Part shown: positions 32,448 through 41,805 of the stretch, in pieces
Layout: each line of letters opens with the position of its first letter
Position numbering within the stretch: position 1 is the first letter of the stretch
Origin: JAJDIA01 sp031555145
GTDB lineage: Bacteria; Bacteroidota; Bacteroidia; Bacteroidales; Tannerellaceae
Reading direction: 5' to 3'
Assembly (NCBI GenBank): GCA_031555145.1
Contig: JAVBUR010000017.1
Location: 1-64,000, forward strand
DNA: 64,000 nucleotides
Notes under the pieces: model-generated
What the model was told of the DNA's origin: nothing
Databases searched by the model: none
What the model saw: only the letters and a program-made list of their open reading frames with translations
Made by a program: the position numbers and the translations under genes

Positions 32448-35400
32448 ATGGATTTAAATTTAAATGCCATACAAACTACCCATGTTTGTTGTTTAAGAAA
32501 AATAATTACTGTCATGAGATTAACCTTCATACTATTTATGATCACAATCTTTTGTGCATCAGCGAATAACAGTTACTCACAGGTAAACAGTATCTCGCTT
32601 AATCTGGAGAATGTCACATTGGGAGAAGCCCTGGATGAAATCAAAGAAAAGGGCGGATATTCGGTGTGGTATAGGAACGAAGAGATCGATCTGGATAAAA
32701 AGATTTCTCTACATGTGAAAGATAAAAAGATCAACTATGTTCTCGACAATCTACTTGCCAATGAAGGCTTAGGCTATGTAATAGAAGATCGGCATATCAT
32801 CATCTATAGCAAAAAGGAAACGTCGGCTTATATAGACCAGGCCGGCCGGCAGATAACCGGGGTTGTTACAGATGAAAAAGGAGTTCCTATCATCGGTGTC
32901 ACTGTCATCGAAAAGGGAACGGCCAACGGGGTTACAACAAATATGGAAGGGAACTTCTCTATCGTACTTCCGGATAAGGCAACACTTCAGATATCCTATA
33001 TTGGATATGTCACCCAGGAAATAGTTATAGGGGAGAAAAAGTTCTATGACATTATATTGAAAGAAGACCTCTTGATGCTGGATGAAGTAGTAGTTGTCGG
33101 TTATGGTACGCAAAAAAAGGTGAATCTGACCGGCTCGGTGGCTTCACTCAGTTCAAAAGAAATCATTAACCGTGTTCAGACGAATGTCTTGTCGGCTATT
33201 CAGGGTACAGTTCCCGGAGTAACCGTTATTTCACGTCCCGGACAAACTCCTTCCATTAACTTCCGGGGGAGAGGGAATCTTGGAGAATCCAGTCCCTTAT
33301 ATATCATAGACGGGGCTATTGCTGATGCTACATTCTTCAGTAATATAGAGCCGACAAGTATTGAATCGATCTCTTTCCTGAAAGATGCAGCTTCGTCAGC
33401 CATTTACGGAGCACGTGCAGCCTATGGTGTGGTACTGGTAACCACCAAACAGGGAGTAACTGATAAAATCAATGTAACATACAATGGATATGTAGGGCTT
33501 AAAATGCCAACCTACTTGCCAGATGTCGTAAGTTCTGCCGATTATGCGATGTTAATGAATGAAGGACGGTATAACAGGGAACCGGATAAAGGGAAAAATC
33601 AAGTCTATTCCAATGAAGAAATAGAAAAATTCAGAAACGGAACAGATCCGGATCTTTATCCGAATACCAAGTGGGCAGATCTGGTTTTGGACCAATCAGT
33701 CCTAACCACTCATCATTCCATCAATTTTAGCGGGGGAACAGAGAAACTGCGTCAGTACACCAGTATAGGCTATGTTTTTGATGACAATTTTGTTCCCGGA
33801 CAGAAAAACGAACGATACAATTTAAGTACCAACGTAAGTTCTAAAGTTACCAATTGGTTAACCTTAAAAACAAGTATTAAATACTTCCGGAATGTAGGAG
33901 ACAGAACGAAAGGGAGCCCTTCGTTGGCAACCTTTGTACAAGTTCCTCCTACCTATGCCGCCCGGCAATCCAATGGGGAATGGGGAAGCGTTGACGGAGG
34001 GAAAACCGCTCCGATGGAATGGTATCTAATGAATCCCTTACGGAATTTGAATAGAAATGACTGGGGCAATTCGAAGAGTGAAAATACAATGATAGACTTA
34101 GGGTTTGATCTTCATCCGCTTCCCGGACTGGTTATTAATGGACAAATGGTCTACAGGGGCAGTGAAGGTAAATCAAAATCGTATACGGCGCTGCAAGACG
34201 AGATCACCAACTTCTTAACCGATGTATTGATCCCGGGGTCAGGTAATAAGATAAACTCTATGTCGCAAAGTTGGAGCAACTCCGAACGAATGCAGTATAT
34301 GGGAAATGCAAAATATAACTGGTCGAATCCTATGCATGATTTTGAGGTTTTACTTGGCACTTCTTTCGAACATTATACCTATGAAGGACTCTCTGCTTCA
34401 CGTAGAAATTTTCCTCTTGATGGTCTAAGGGACTTAAATGCAGGTTCTTCTGCCGGAGTTGATATATCCAACGGGGGAGGAATGAGTGAGAATAAATTGC
34501 TGTCCTATTTTGGACGTTTAAATTATGTGCTTCATAACAGGTATCTTTTTGAAGTCAACTTCCGGGCGGATGCCTCTTCCAGTTTCTACAAAGATAACCG
34601 ATGGGGGTATTTCCCTTCGTTCTCTGCCGGCTGGCGGATCAGTGAAGAGCGTTTCATGGAGCAGATAACATGGATAGACAATTTGAAAATAAGAGCGTCA
34701 TGGGGTACCCTGGGGAATATTAATAATGTCGGTTATTATGATTATTTCCAGAATTATACGATGTCAGGATCTACAGGATACAACTTTAACAATGTTATTG
34801 CAGGCGGGGTTCGAGAGTCAAGACCTGCTAATATAGGGCTTACATGGGAAACTGTAGAATTGACCGATATCGGTTTGGACCTGGATATACTTGGAGGAAA
34901 ACTGAGCTTAACTGCTGATTACTATATAAAGAATACGGAAGACATTCTGATGCCTTACAATGTTCCTGTAGAAGTAGGTGTGTCGAGCAGTCCTTCACAG
35001 AATATTGCCAGTGTTCGAAATCAGGGTGTTGAATTTGCATTAACCCATCGCAATAACATAGGGGAACTACAGTATGCTATCTCTGCGAATATAGCAACTA
35101 ACAAAAATAAAATAACACACCTGTCCGGTACGGATGAAATGATTAGAAATGGCGGTGATAAGATTCGCTATATCTGGCATGTCGGGGAAGCGATCGGTTC
35201 TTTTTACGGCTTAAAAACGGATGGACTATATACTCAGGCAGAAATAGATGCAGGTCATTATTATACCTATGGGCGCGTACCCAAAGCGGGAGATATCAAA
35301 TATGTACCTCAAAGAGAGCATGTAGAGTGGGGTAGTGCCATTGACAGTAATCTGGATAGAACTGTGATTGGTAATGATGTACCCAAATTCACCTATGGAC

Positions 35401-35867
35401 TGAATCTGAATCTGGCATGGAGGCATTTTGAACTTTCAGTCTTCGGGCAGGGAGTAGGAGGTACTTCCGTCTCTTTTGAATCGGAACAGATCGATTGTTT
35501 CTCCTCTAATCCGCGCATGTACCATATGGGACGATGGACGGAAGAAAACCCGAATCCGAATGCCACTTACCCACGTATATACGGAGCACATAGCCTGGAT
35601 GAATACAATAGAGTATATTCCGATTGGTTTGTTTTTAATGCGAATTACTTCCGTTTCAAAACAATCACATTGGGATATGATATACCTCCCAAAGTCATAC
35701 GAAAAGCCGGTATGTCTGCACTGAAGGTTTACCTGACAGGGGAAAATTTGCTTACTATCCGCGGCGATCATAAGATGAAGGATTTTGACCCGGAAGCAGC
35801 TACGGGACGAGGAGTCGGTGCATTCGGGGTTAAATCGGTAGCTCTTGGTGTTAATATTTCATTTTAA
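32448..35867 (+). CDS. SusC/RagA-family TonB-dependent receptor with STN signalling domain
   Basis: 1139 residues. After a signal region (MRLTFILFMITIFCASANNSYS) come an STN domain (~52-110, LENVTLGEALDEIKEKGGYSVWYRNEEI) that can contact the anti-sigma factor, a carboxypeptidase-D-like beta domain (~130-215, ITGVVTDEKGVPIIGVTVIEKG), the SusC signature DEVVVVGYGTQKKVNLTG, a plug domain and a long beta-barrel ending in an aromatic residue (SVALGVNISF). It imports glycans across the outer membrane with the SusD protein that follows. The STN domain fits the upstream ECF/FecR pair, forming a complete trans-envelope switch. Confidence 0.95.
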   Translation: MDLNLNAIQTTHVCCLRKIITVMRLTFILFMITIFCASANNSYSQVNSISLNLENVTLGEALDEIKEKGGYSVWYRNEEIDLDKKISLHVKDKKINYVLDNLLANEGLGYVIEDRHIIIYSKKETSAYIDQAGRQITGVVTDEKGVPIIGVTVIEKGTANGVTTNMEGNFSIVLPDKATLQISYIGYVTQEIVIGEKKFYDIILKEDLLMLDEVVVVGYGTQKKVNLTGSVASLSSKEIINRVQTNVLSAIQGTVPGVTVISRPGQTPSINFRGRGNLGESSPLYIIDGAIADATFFSNIEPTSIESISFLKDAASSAIYGARAAYGVVLVTTKQGVTDKINVTYNGYVGLKMPTYLPDVVSSADYAMLMNEGRYNREPDKGKNQVYSNEEIEKFRNGTDPDLYPNTKWADLVLDQSVLTTHHSINFSGGTEKLRQYTSIGYVFDDNFVPGQKNERYNLSTNVSSKVTNWLTLKTSIKYFRNVGDRTKGSPSLATFVQVPPTYAARQSNGEWGSVDGGKTAPMEWYLMNPLRNLNRNDWGNSKSENTMIDLGFDLHPLPGLVINGQMVYRGSEGKSKSYTALQDEITNFLTDVLIPGSGNKINSMSQSWSNSERMQYMGNAKYNWSNPMHDFEVLLGTSFEHYTYEGLSASRRNFPLDGLRDLNAGSSAGVDISNGGGMSENKLLSYFGRLNYVLHNRYLFEVNFRADASSSFYKDNRWGYFPSFSAGWRISEERFMEQITWIDNLKIRASWGTLGNINNVGYYDYFQNYTMSGSTGYNFNNVIAGGVRESRPANIGLTWETVELTDIGLDLDILGGKLSLTADYYIKNTEDILMPYNVPVEVGVSSSPSQNIASVRNQGVEFALTHRNNIGELQYAISANIATNKNKITHLSGTDEMIRNGGDKIRYIWHVGEAIGSFYGLKTDGLYTQAEIDAGHYYTYGRVPKAGDIKYVPQREHVEWGSAIDSNLDRTVIGNDVPKFTYGLNLNLAWRHFELSVFGQGVGGTSVSFESEQIDCFSSNPRMYHMGRWTEENPNPNATYPRIYGAHSLDEYNRVYSDWFVFNANYFRFKTITLGYDIPPKVIRKAGMSALKVYLTGENLLTIRGDHKMKDFDPEAATGRGVGAFGVKSVALGVNISF

Positions 35868-35898
35868 TTATACGTGTTCACAAATAAAATAGATCATT

Positions 35899-37656
35899 AT
35901 GAATAACATATATTGTAAAACCATAGTAAGTGCTGCTCTTTCACTTGTACTCCTTGTATCTTGTGATATGGATGTGATTCCTCCATCAGATATTGCGGCA
36001 GAAAGCTTCTGGAATACGGATAAGGATGCGTGGTATGCGTTGAACGCCTGCTACAGACAGTTGCCCGGGTTTGATATTGGAGATGAAATGTACACCGATG
36101 ATGCCCATAGCCATAAACCGTGGGAAGGTCCGTATGAACTTATTCAGCAAGATTATATCACCCCCGAATACGATGTAGGGTATAGCTATACCGGTATCAG
36201 GATGTTTAACAATTTCATCGAAAATGTGGAGAAATGTACGATGGATGAAACGCTTAAAACGCGGATGAAGGCAGAAGCCCGATTCCTCAGAGCTTTCCAT
36301 TACATTGATCTCACAACGAAGTTTGGAGATGTCCCCCTTGTCAAAGAAGTTATGCCTTATGATGCTCCTAACATTCCAAGAGACGCTAAAGAAACGGTAC
36401 ATGCATTTATCCTTTCAGAACTGACGGAGATTGCAGAAATCCTTCCCCGGAAATATTCCGGCACCTATTTAAATGAATATGGCCGGTTTACACGGGCAGC
36501 AGCACTGGCGCTTAAAGCAAGGGCCGCTCTCTTCTTTGGGGATTTTGCTGCGGCCGAAGCTGCTTCAAAAACGGTTATTGATGAAGGTGATCATTCGCTG
36601 TTTAGAGTGACAACACTCACTCAGTTACAGCAGAAAGAGGCGGATGAGATGGATGCTTTCATCGACTATGACATCTATGGGATCGATAAGGATAAATTTG
36701 CGAAAGGTCTTTTTAGCTATGAGACACTTTGGCATTCCGAAAATGCAAGTCCCAACAATCCGGAGTATATCGTAACCCGTCAGTATATGGCCGCTGATTA
36801 TCAGGAAGATTATGCACGTTATATTTATATTCGTCCCAGTCAGATGATCCGTGGTTATTCCTCTTATGAGCCTACGCAGGACATTATTGATGCGTATTGG
36901 TTTATTGATGGGAAAACGTATCCTGCTCCTGTTACGGTAGAAGACCGGAAGAATAACTTCGACATCATGAATCAACTGACAAAAGAGTGGGTGGAGGTAG
37001 AAAAAAAGACATTTAGCGAACTTGTTCCCACACTGGATTTGAAATCATTCGATTACATGCAGGAGTTTAGAAACAGAGACAGCCGGTTATACGGATCTAT
37101 GTTGTTCCCCTTTAAAGGCTGGCATGAAACAGATGCCGGAGTTTTCTATTACCGGTGGTTCCCTGAAAAAATAGGAACCGATGGAAATGAATCCTGGTCA
37201 GGATATAGTTATCGTAAAATGGTTGCCAAAACGCCATATAATACTCAAAACTCCTTTGATGATTATCCTGTGTTGCGTTATGCCGAAGTTTTACTGACCT
37301 ATGCAGAAGCCCGGATCAGGAATGTGGGATGGGATAGCTCTGCCCAAATGGCATTGAATGATTTGCGCGACCGTTGCGGTATGCCGAATGTTCCGACAAC
37401 CATGCCATCCACAGAGGAAGCTCTTGCCTTTGTTTGGAACGAGCGGCGTATCGAATTGGCCGGCGAAGGTATTCGCTATGAAGATATACGTAGATATGGG
37501 AATGAGTATGCCGCCAAATATATGAATGGGAGCATTTATGCTCCTAATGGTTCTGTCCTCGTGACAAAAGCATGGAGTAACAGATTGCTGTATATGCCTA
37601 TACCACAGTCGGCAATAGATCTGAATCCTCTTTTAGAACAGAATCCGGGGTATTAA
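35899..37656 (+). CDS. SusD/RagB-family glycan-binding lipoprotein
   Basis: 585 residues with lipoprotein signal VLLVSC. The TPR-rich SusD fold is visible: AESFWNTDKDAWYALNACYRQL near the start, AEARFLRAFHYIDLTTKFGDVPLV, RFTRAAALALKARAALF, then the C-terminal NDLRDRCGMPNVP, VWNERRIELAGEGIRYEDIRRYG and LYMPIPQSAIDLNPLLEQNPGY. It forms the lid of the SusC pore and captures glycan at the cell surface. 31 bases follow susC, so the two are one transcript. Confidence 0.95.
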   Translation: MNNIYCKTIVSAALSLVLLVSCDMDVIPPSDIAAESFWNTDKDAWYALNACYRQLPGFDIGDEMYTDDAHSHKPWEGPYELIQQDYITPEYDVGYSYTGIRMFNNFIENVEKCTMDETLKTRMKAEARFLRAFHYIDLTTKFGDVPLVKEVMPYDAPNIPRDAKETVHAFILSELTEIAEILPRKYSGTYLNEYGRFTRAAALALKARAALFFGDFAAAEAASKTVIDEGDHSLFRVTTLTQLQQKEADEMDAFIDYDIYGIDKDKFAKGLFSYETLWHSENASPNNPEYIVTRQYMAADYQEDYARYIYIRPSQMIRGYSSYEPTQDIIDAYWFIDGKTYPAPVTVEDRKNNFDIMNQLTKEWVEVEKKTFSELVPTLDLKSFDYMQEFRNRDSRLYGSMLFPFKGWHETDAGVFYYRWFPEKIGTDGNESWSGYSYRKMVAKTPYNTQNSFDDYPVLRYAEVLLTYAEARIRNVGWDSSAQMALNDLRDRCGMPNVPTTMPSTEEALAFVWNERRIELAGEGIRYEDIRRYGNEYAAKYMNGSIYAPNGSVLVTKAWSNRLLYMPIPQSAIDLNPLLEQNPGY

Positions 37657-37673
37657 CATTAAAAAATAAAGTC

Positions 37674-39017
37674 ATGAATATCAAATGTTTATTGTTTTCG
37701 CTTGCATGCTTTTATGCAAGTATATCCTGTGCTCAAAATGAGAGTTCCTCTATCCAGCCAAGGCCGCAAGGACAAACAGACGTGATAGAATTACGGTGTG
37801 AGCCCATTGAGAATGTAAGGATAGCTGTTATCGGTTTAGGGAATAGAGGAATCGGTGCAGTAGGCCGGTTATCTGTGGTTCCTAATGCCTCTATAGTTGC
37901 CGTGTGCGACATACAGGACCGATATGTGGAGAGAGCCATGAAATCATTGGCGAAAAAAAATATCATTCCGGATACCTATAATAAAGAAGACGATTGGAAA
38001 CGGATTTGTGAACGAGATGATATTGATTTAATCTATGTTTGTACGCACTGGGATTTGCATACACCCATTGCCGTATATGCCATGCAACACGGCAAACATG
38101 TGGCAATGGAAGTTCCGGGTGCTTTGACTCTTCAGGAATGCTGGGATTTGGTTAATACAGCCGAAAAGTATAGAAGGCATTGTATGATGCTGGAGAACTG
38201 TAACTATGACTTCTTCGAATTGGCCACACTCAACATGGCTCAGCAGGGTCTGTTCGGTGAGATTGTGCATTGTGAAGGCGCGTATATCCATGATTTGCGG
38301 GGTGAAATTTTTGATTCCCGGTCTTATTGGCAAGATTGGCGTCTGGAACATAACACGAATAATATCGGGAATCTTTATCCGACACATGGATTAGGACCTA
38401 TTGCTCATGTGATGAATATTCATCGTGGCGACAGGATGGAATTCCTTGTTACGGTGTCTACCAATCAATTCGGTATGACTGAATTTGCGAAAAATAAATT
38501 TGGCGCAGATTCGAAAGAAGCGAAAGTGGATTATAAACATGGCGATATGAACACGTCACTTGTTCGAACAGTAAATGGTAAGACGTTGATGATTCAGCAT
38601 GATATTACCAGTCCGCGTCCATATAGCCGGCATCATGTAATAAGTGGTACGAAGGGCTTTGCACAGAAATATCCGCAAGAAGGCCTGGCATTCGATCCGA
38701 ACGCCCATTCATTTATGCCTAAGGATGAAATGAATACCATGCTACAGCAATACGAACATCCGATTGTGTCTGAATTAGGAGAGTGGGCCAAATCTGTAGG
38801 TGGTCATGGAGGAATGGATTTCATGATGGATTACCGTTTGATTTATTGCTTACACAAAGGCCTGCCGTTGGATATGGATGTGTATGATTGTGCGGAATGG
38901 TCGTCTATCGTCGATTTAAGTAAACTTTCTTTACAGAATGGTTCTAAACCAATAGCTGTGCCCGATTTTACACGGGGAGACTGGAAGAAAATAAAGACGG
39001 TTACTTATTATAAATAA
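37674..39017 (+). CDS. GH109 NAD-dependent alpha-N-acetylgalactosaminidase, lipoprotein
   Basis: 447 residues. A lipoprotein signal ends in SISC (Cys19). Then comes a Gfo/Idh/MocA Rossmann domain with NAD motif IGLGNRGIGA and the substrate domain. Stretches such as ERDDIDLIYVCTHWDLHTPI, MLENCNYDFFELATLNMAQQ, YPTHGLGP and TSPRPYSRHHVISGTKGFAQ are those of GH109, which uses tightly bound NAD to cleave terminal alpha-linked GalNAc (blood group A and mucin cores). Being the only glycosidase with this SusC/SusD pair, it points to an alpha-GalNAc glycan as substrate. A bidirectional terminator follows. Confidence 0.93.
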   Translation: MNIKCLLFSLACFYASISCAQNESSSIQPRPQGQTDVIELRCEPIENVRIAVIGLGNRGIGAVGRLSVVPNASIVAVCDIQDRYVERAMKSLAKKNIIPDTYNKEDDWKRICERDDIDLIYVCTHWDLHTPIAVYAMQHGKHVAMEVPGALTLQECWDLVNTAEKYRRHCMMLENCNYDFFELATLNMAQQGLFGEIVHCEGAYIHDLRGEIFDSRSYWQDWRLEHNTNNIGNLYPTHGLGPIAHVMNIHRGDRMEFLVTVSTNQFGMTEFAKNKFGADSKEAKVDYKHGDMNTSLVRTVNGKTLMIQHDITSPRPYSRHHVISGTKGFAQKYPQEGLAFDPNAHSFMPKDEMNTMLQQYEHPIVSELGEWAKSVGGHGGMDFMMDYRLIYCLHKGLPLDMDVYDCAEWSSIVDLSKLSLQNGSKPIAVPDFTRGDWKKIKTVTYYK

Positions 39018-39056
39018 AATACATCCATTTAATTGCATTAGAAAGATTTAGAAAAA

Positions 39057-39109
39057 CGATAAAGAGGGGAATCGAAAGCCTTCGGACTTTTGACACACCC
39101 TCTTTATCG
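39057..39109. terminator. Bidirectional terminator between GH109 and propeller genes
   Basis: CGATAAAGAGGG (39057-39068) and CCCTCTTTATCG (39098-39109) form a perfect 12-bp stem with an inner stem, between convergent genes. Confidence 0.65.
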
Positions 39110-39123
39110 AAATGAATAAACAC

Positions 39124-40281
39124 TTATGGTTTCTTATGCTTTAGCAGCATGATCACCGGATTGGCATCTTCTTCCAGTCCCGCCGCCATTTCTTTCAGCC
39201 GTCCTGTCAACTCTCCTTTTTCGTAGGATTCGGTCAGTTTGTCGGCATTGATGAATAGCCATGATTCGATGTCATGATTCACGGGTCTTGCCATGCTCAT
39301 ATACATTTCCTTTTGGGTGGAATAGTCGCCATTGTAAACGGTATACCCGAAGAATGCCTTTTCCTGTTTATCGTACATGAGATAGGTTTGCGGAAATCCA
39401 TTTTGTGTGTCAAAGTCGAACACGTTTTTAACGGTTTCCATGAAGTAGTAGCGGTCGGAGAAGCATCTCAGGCGAAGAAAAATGCCCGGCTCCATCGACT
39501 GGATCGACGGTGTTCTGGCGATCGACGGTTGCAGGCTGTAATCCGGCAAAAAGGTGTAGACAGTATCACACGAAAATTCAGCCAGCATCCATTTGCCATT
39601 GTGAGGAATGATGCTGCGGGATGGTCCGGGGCTTACAGTCATATCTCCCGATCGTTGCTGCAAGTACTTCTTCTCTTTGAATGGGAGTTTTATTTCATGC
39701 GTAATGCTCCCATCCTGCTTGGATATGAGTACAAATGCAATCTCTTCATTATACGGATCATGGCAGATGAGGTTGTCGTTGTCGTAATCGAAGATGTCGG
39801 TATAGAATTGCGTCCCGTTTCCTTCCTTGTGCTTCAGTGTCCGTTTATAGTTTCCGTAGAGGTCATATACCATGATCTTTCTTGCATAAATGTCGTTGAC
39901 AAACATTTCCTGATTCCTTTCATCCAATTTGATACCAAAAGGACTTGTGTATTCTTCGTTGCCTCCGCCTTTACGATTGATCACTCTCAGGGCTTTCCCC
40001 GTCCGGTCATACATATAGATATTACCGTCGCTGTTATAGTTTTTCATGACGATGATATCCTTACCCACATCCTGCACAAAGCCTTGTGTTAGAAACTCAT
40101 CATTCGTTTCCAACGGAATGTATTCCACATCAAACAGATCCTGAATAATCAGTTCCTTCTTAGGCGAATAGCTTGTTGTTGTCATATCAACGGTGATAAG
40201 CTCGTCAGTGGATTGATTACCGCCACCGCATCCTGCCATAACCAGCAGGATAATAGCCGAAATTGTGATTGTGTTTCTCAT
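39124..40281 (-). CDS. 6-bladed beta-propeller lipoprotein
   Basis: 385 residues with lipoprotein signal LVMAGC. The body has the repeated blade pattern of the 6-bladed beta-propeller family (NHL-like) of Bacteroidetes: IYMYDRTGKALRVINRKGGGNEEYTSPFGIKLDERNQEMFVNDIYARKIMVYDLYGNYKRTLK is one pair of blades read in several parts. Members are common near SusC/SusD loci and adhesins, but their role is not known; ligand binding on the envelope is likely. It is transcribed towards GH109 and separated from it by a bidirectional terminator, so it is not part of that operon. Confidence 0.82.
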   Translation of the reverse strand: MRNTITISAIILLVMAGCGGGNQSTDELITVDMTTTSYSPKKELIIQDLFDVEYIPLETNDEFLTQGFVQDVGKDIIVMKNYNSDGNIYMYDRTGKALRVINRKGGGNEEYTSPFGIKLDERNQEMFVNDIYARKIMVYDLYGNYKRTLKHKEGNGTQFYTDIFDYDNDNLICHDPYNEEIAFVLISKQDGSITHEIKLPFKEKKYLQQRSGDMTVSPGPSRSIIPHNGKWMLAEFSCDTVYTFLPDYSLQPSIARTPSIQSMEPGIFLRLRCFSDRYYFMETVKNVFDFDTQNGFPQTYLMYDKQEKAFFGYTVYNGDYSTQKEMYMSMARPVNHDIESWLFINADKLTESYEKGELTGRLKEMAAGLEEDANPVIMLLKHKKP

Positions 40282-40443
40282 GCGTAGTTGTATTAGTTTA
40301 TTATTATTCCCTTAACCGGCAATTTCCATTTGGATACAAACGATATTTCCTTGTGGACGAATGTAATGAATATAATTGGTTATACAGTTGGGAGTGAGTG
40401 AAATTATGCTTTTTTAGTAGCTGAAACGATAGAACGTTAAAAC

Positions 40444-40471
40444 ACATTCAGATGCTGCAAAATCTGAATGT
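40444..40471. terminator. Hairpin with T-run downstream of oxyR
   Basis: ACATTCAGAT (40444-40453) and ATCTGAATGT (40462-40471) form a perfect 10-bp stem, with TTTT after it on the plus strand and a weaker T-rich tail on the minus strand. The gene it serves is unclear; oxyR ends 315 bases away. Confidence 0.5.
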
Positions 40472-40591
40472 TTTTACTAGGGGAGCGTTTTTAAGTTAAC
40501 TATCTATTTCATAGGCTATTCAGACTGAATTATGGAAATATGCTACACCGCTACATTTTTGATATAAATAGCTATCATTCAATAATTTGAC

Positions 40592-40620
40592 TGGTGTATG
40601 GTTTTTAAAAGCCTACACCA
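40592..40620. repeat. 29-bp near-perfect palindrome with TACACC arms
   Basis: The left arm TGGTGTA and right arm TACACCA flank an AT-rich centre (TTTTTAAAA); only two of fourteen pairs fail. TACACC also recurs several times in the same intergenic region. Confidence 0.5.
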
Positions 40621-40671
40621 CCTATACACCTGGAAGTTGAGTATGGCTGTTTCACAAATCTGCGCCTAAGA

Positions 40672-40743
40672 GTTGTTTCATCGACATCTAGATGTTGTTG
40701 TAACGACATCTGGACGTTGTTGCAACAACATCTAGGCCTAGAT
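40672..40743. repeat. Degenerate tandem array, 22-bp period (array C)
   Basis: Three consecutive 22-bp units start at 40672, 40694 and 40716, each beginning GTTGTT and containing ACATCT near the end (GTTGTTGTAACGACATCT is the middle one). Each unit is itself built of palindromes: GTTGTTGCAACAAC (40716-40729) is perfect over 14 bp, CATCTAGATG is perfect over 10 bp, and ATCTAGGCCTAGAT (40730-40743) is perfect over 14 bp. Confidence 0.65.
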
Positions 40744-40785
40744 TCAGGGAGTGTAGACTACACCTTTTTGCCACCTTCTTTCAGC

Positions 40786-41712
40786 TTACACCACTTTCAC
40801 GCCTGCCTGTATGATCCGCATCTCTTTGGGCACGGATTGCTTGACGCAGTCGATGATGATTGCGGCGATTTTGTGGCGGATAAAGTCTTTGCGGGTGACG
40901 AAGACGATTTCGCGGGCGGGCTTAGGTATGGCGAAGGGGCGTACCAGCTCTTTTTGTTCATTGGAGAGTTGGAGGGTGGCGAGTTCGGGGATGAAGGTGA
41001 TGCCGTTGTTGCTTTCGACCATGCGCATGAAAGTTTCCAGACTGCCAAGGCTGTAGGACGCTTGGCGAAGACGTACTTTCTCCATCTGGCAGAAGCGCAT
41101 CAACTGGTCGCGGAAGCAATGACCTTCATCAAGTAGCCAGAGTTTTTCGTCACTGATATCAGCGGTACGGATCAGGTCTTTTTTAAAGAGAGATTCGTTA
41201 CGGGCGGTATAGGCGAAGAATTGCTCGTAAAATAAAGTGTCGCCCTGAAGTTGGCTTTCTTCCGGTTGGTTGGCGATGATGGCGGCGTCAAGGCAACCGT
41301 CGGTCAGTGCTACCAACGTGGGGGCTGTTTTCATCTCGTGGATACGGATGTCCAGTTCGGGATGTTTTTCCGTCATCTGCTGGAAGAAACGGGGCAGGAG
41401 GTAGGGGGCGATGGTCGGCAACACGGCCAGGTGGAATGTCCCTTTCAGGGAGGATTCTTCTTCGCTGATGATTTCTTGGATGCGGCCTACTTCGAACAAC
41501 ACCTTGCGAGCCTGTTCGATCACTTTGCGGCCTGCCGGGGTGGGAGAGATGGGGTTCGTGTTACGGTCAAACAGTTTGAGTGCCAGCTCGTCTTCCAATT
41601 TCTGAATCATCATGCTCAGCGTAGGTTGTGTCACATGACAATATTCGGCCGCCTTAGCAAAGTGCCGGTGGGTATCAAGGGCGGCAATGTATTCCAATTG
41701 TTGTATATTCAT
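40786..41712 (-). CDS. oxyR: OxyR, LysR-type peroxide-sensing regulator
   Basis: 308 residues. The N-terminal LysR HTH (HFAKAAEYCHVTQPTLSMMIQKLEDELALKLFDR) precedes the regulatory domain. In the segment DEGHCFRDQLMRFC the two redox cysteines fall at residues 199 and 208, the same numbering as the sensing pair in E. coli OxyR. It should therefore sense hydrogen peroxide by disulfide formation and activate catalase, peroxiredoxin and Dps genes; none of these is in the window. It is divergent from the esterase gene, 93 bases apart. Confidence 0.95.
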   Translation of the reverse strand: MNIQQLEYIAALDTHRHFAKAAEYCHVTQPTLSMMIQKLEDELALKLFDRNTNPISPTPAGRKVIEQARKVLFEVGRIQEIISEEESSLKGTFHLAVLPTIAPYLLPRFFQQMTEKHPELDIRIHEMKTAPTLVALTDGCLDAAIIANQPEESQLQGDTLFYEQFFAYTARNESLFKKDLIRTADISDEKLWLLDEGHCFRDQLMRFCQMEKVRLRQASYSLGSLETFMRMVESNNGITFIPELATLQLSNEQKELVRPFAIPKPAREIVFVTRKDFIRHKIAAIIIDCVKQSVPKEMRIIQAGVKVV

Positions 41713-41746
41713 TTTGAAAAAGAATTGAGGTGTTATGTTCGTTTGG

Positions 41747-41754
41747 CAAATATA
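41747..41754 (-). promoter_or_regulatory. -7 element of oxyR
   Basis: TATATTTG on the minus strand is a perfect TAnnTTTG match, 34 bases before the oxyR start. On the plus strand TATCTTTA (41769-41776) is a one-mismatch candidate for the esterase gene. Confidence 0.45.
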
Positions 41755-41805
41755 TGAAAAAAACCGATTATCTTTAGGCAGTTAATTTTAATAAGTTACA
41801 GCGTT

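Larger units (their letters stand above)
40282..40785. other. 504-bp intergenic region rich in palindromes
   Basis: No gene is supported. The region contains a terminator hairpin (40444-40471), a 29-bp near-palindrome (40592-40620), repeated CTACACC/GGTGTAG motifs in both orientations (near 40543, 40594, 40614, 40624, 40752, 40758 and into the oxyR stop at 40786) and the 22-bp-period array C. No perfect -7 element was found for the propeller gene. Confidence 0.55.

Noticed and set aside
37674..39017. The Gfo/Idh/MocA protein as a simple sugar dehydrogenase
   Set aside because: The lipoprotein signal and the CTHWDLHTPI, YPTHGLGP and TSPRPYSRHH stretches are those of GH109 glycosidases.
39274..40092. 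A 272-codon plus-strand frame
   Set aside because: Antisense to the beta-propeller lipoprotein, which has a lipobox and blade repeats.
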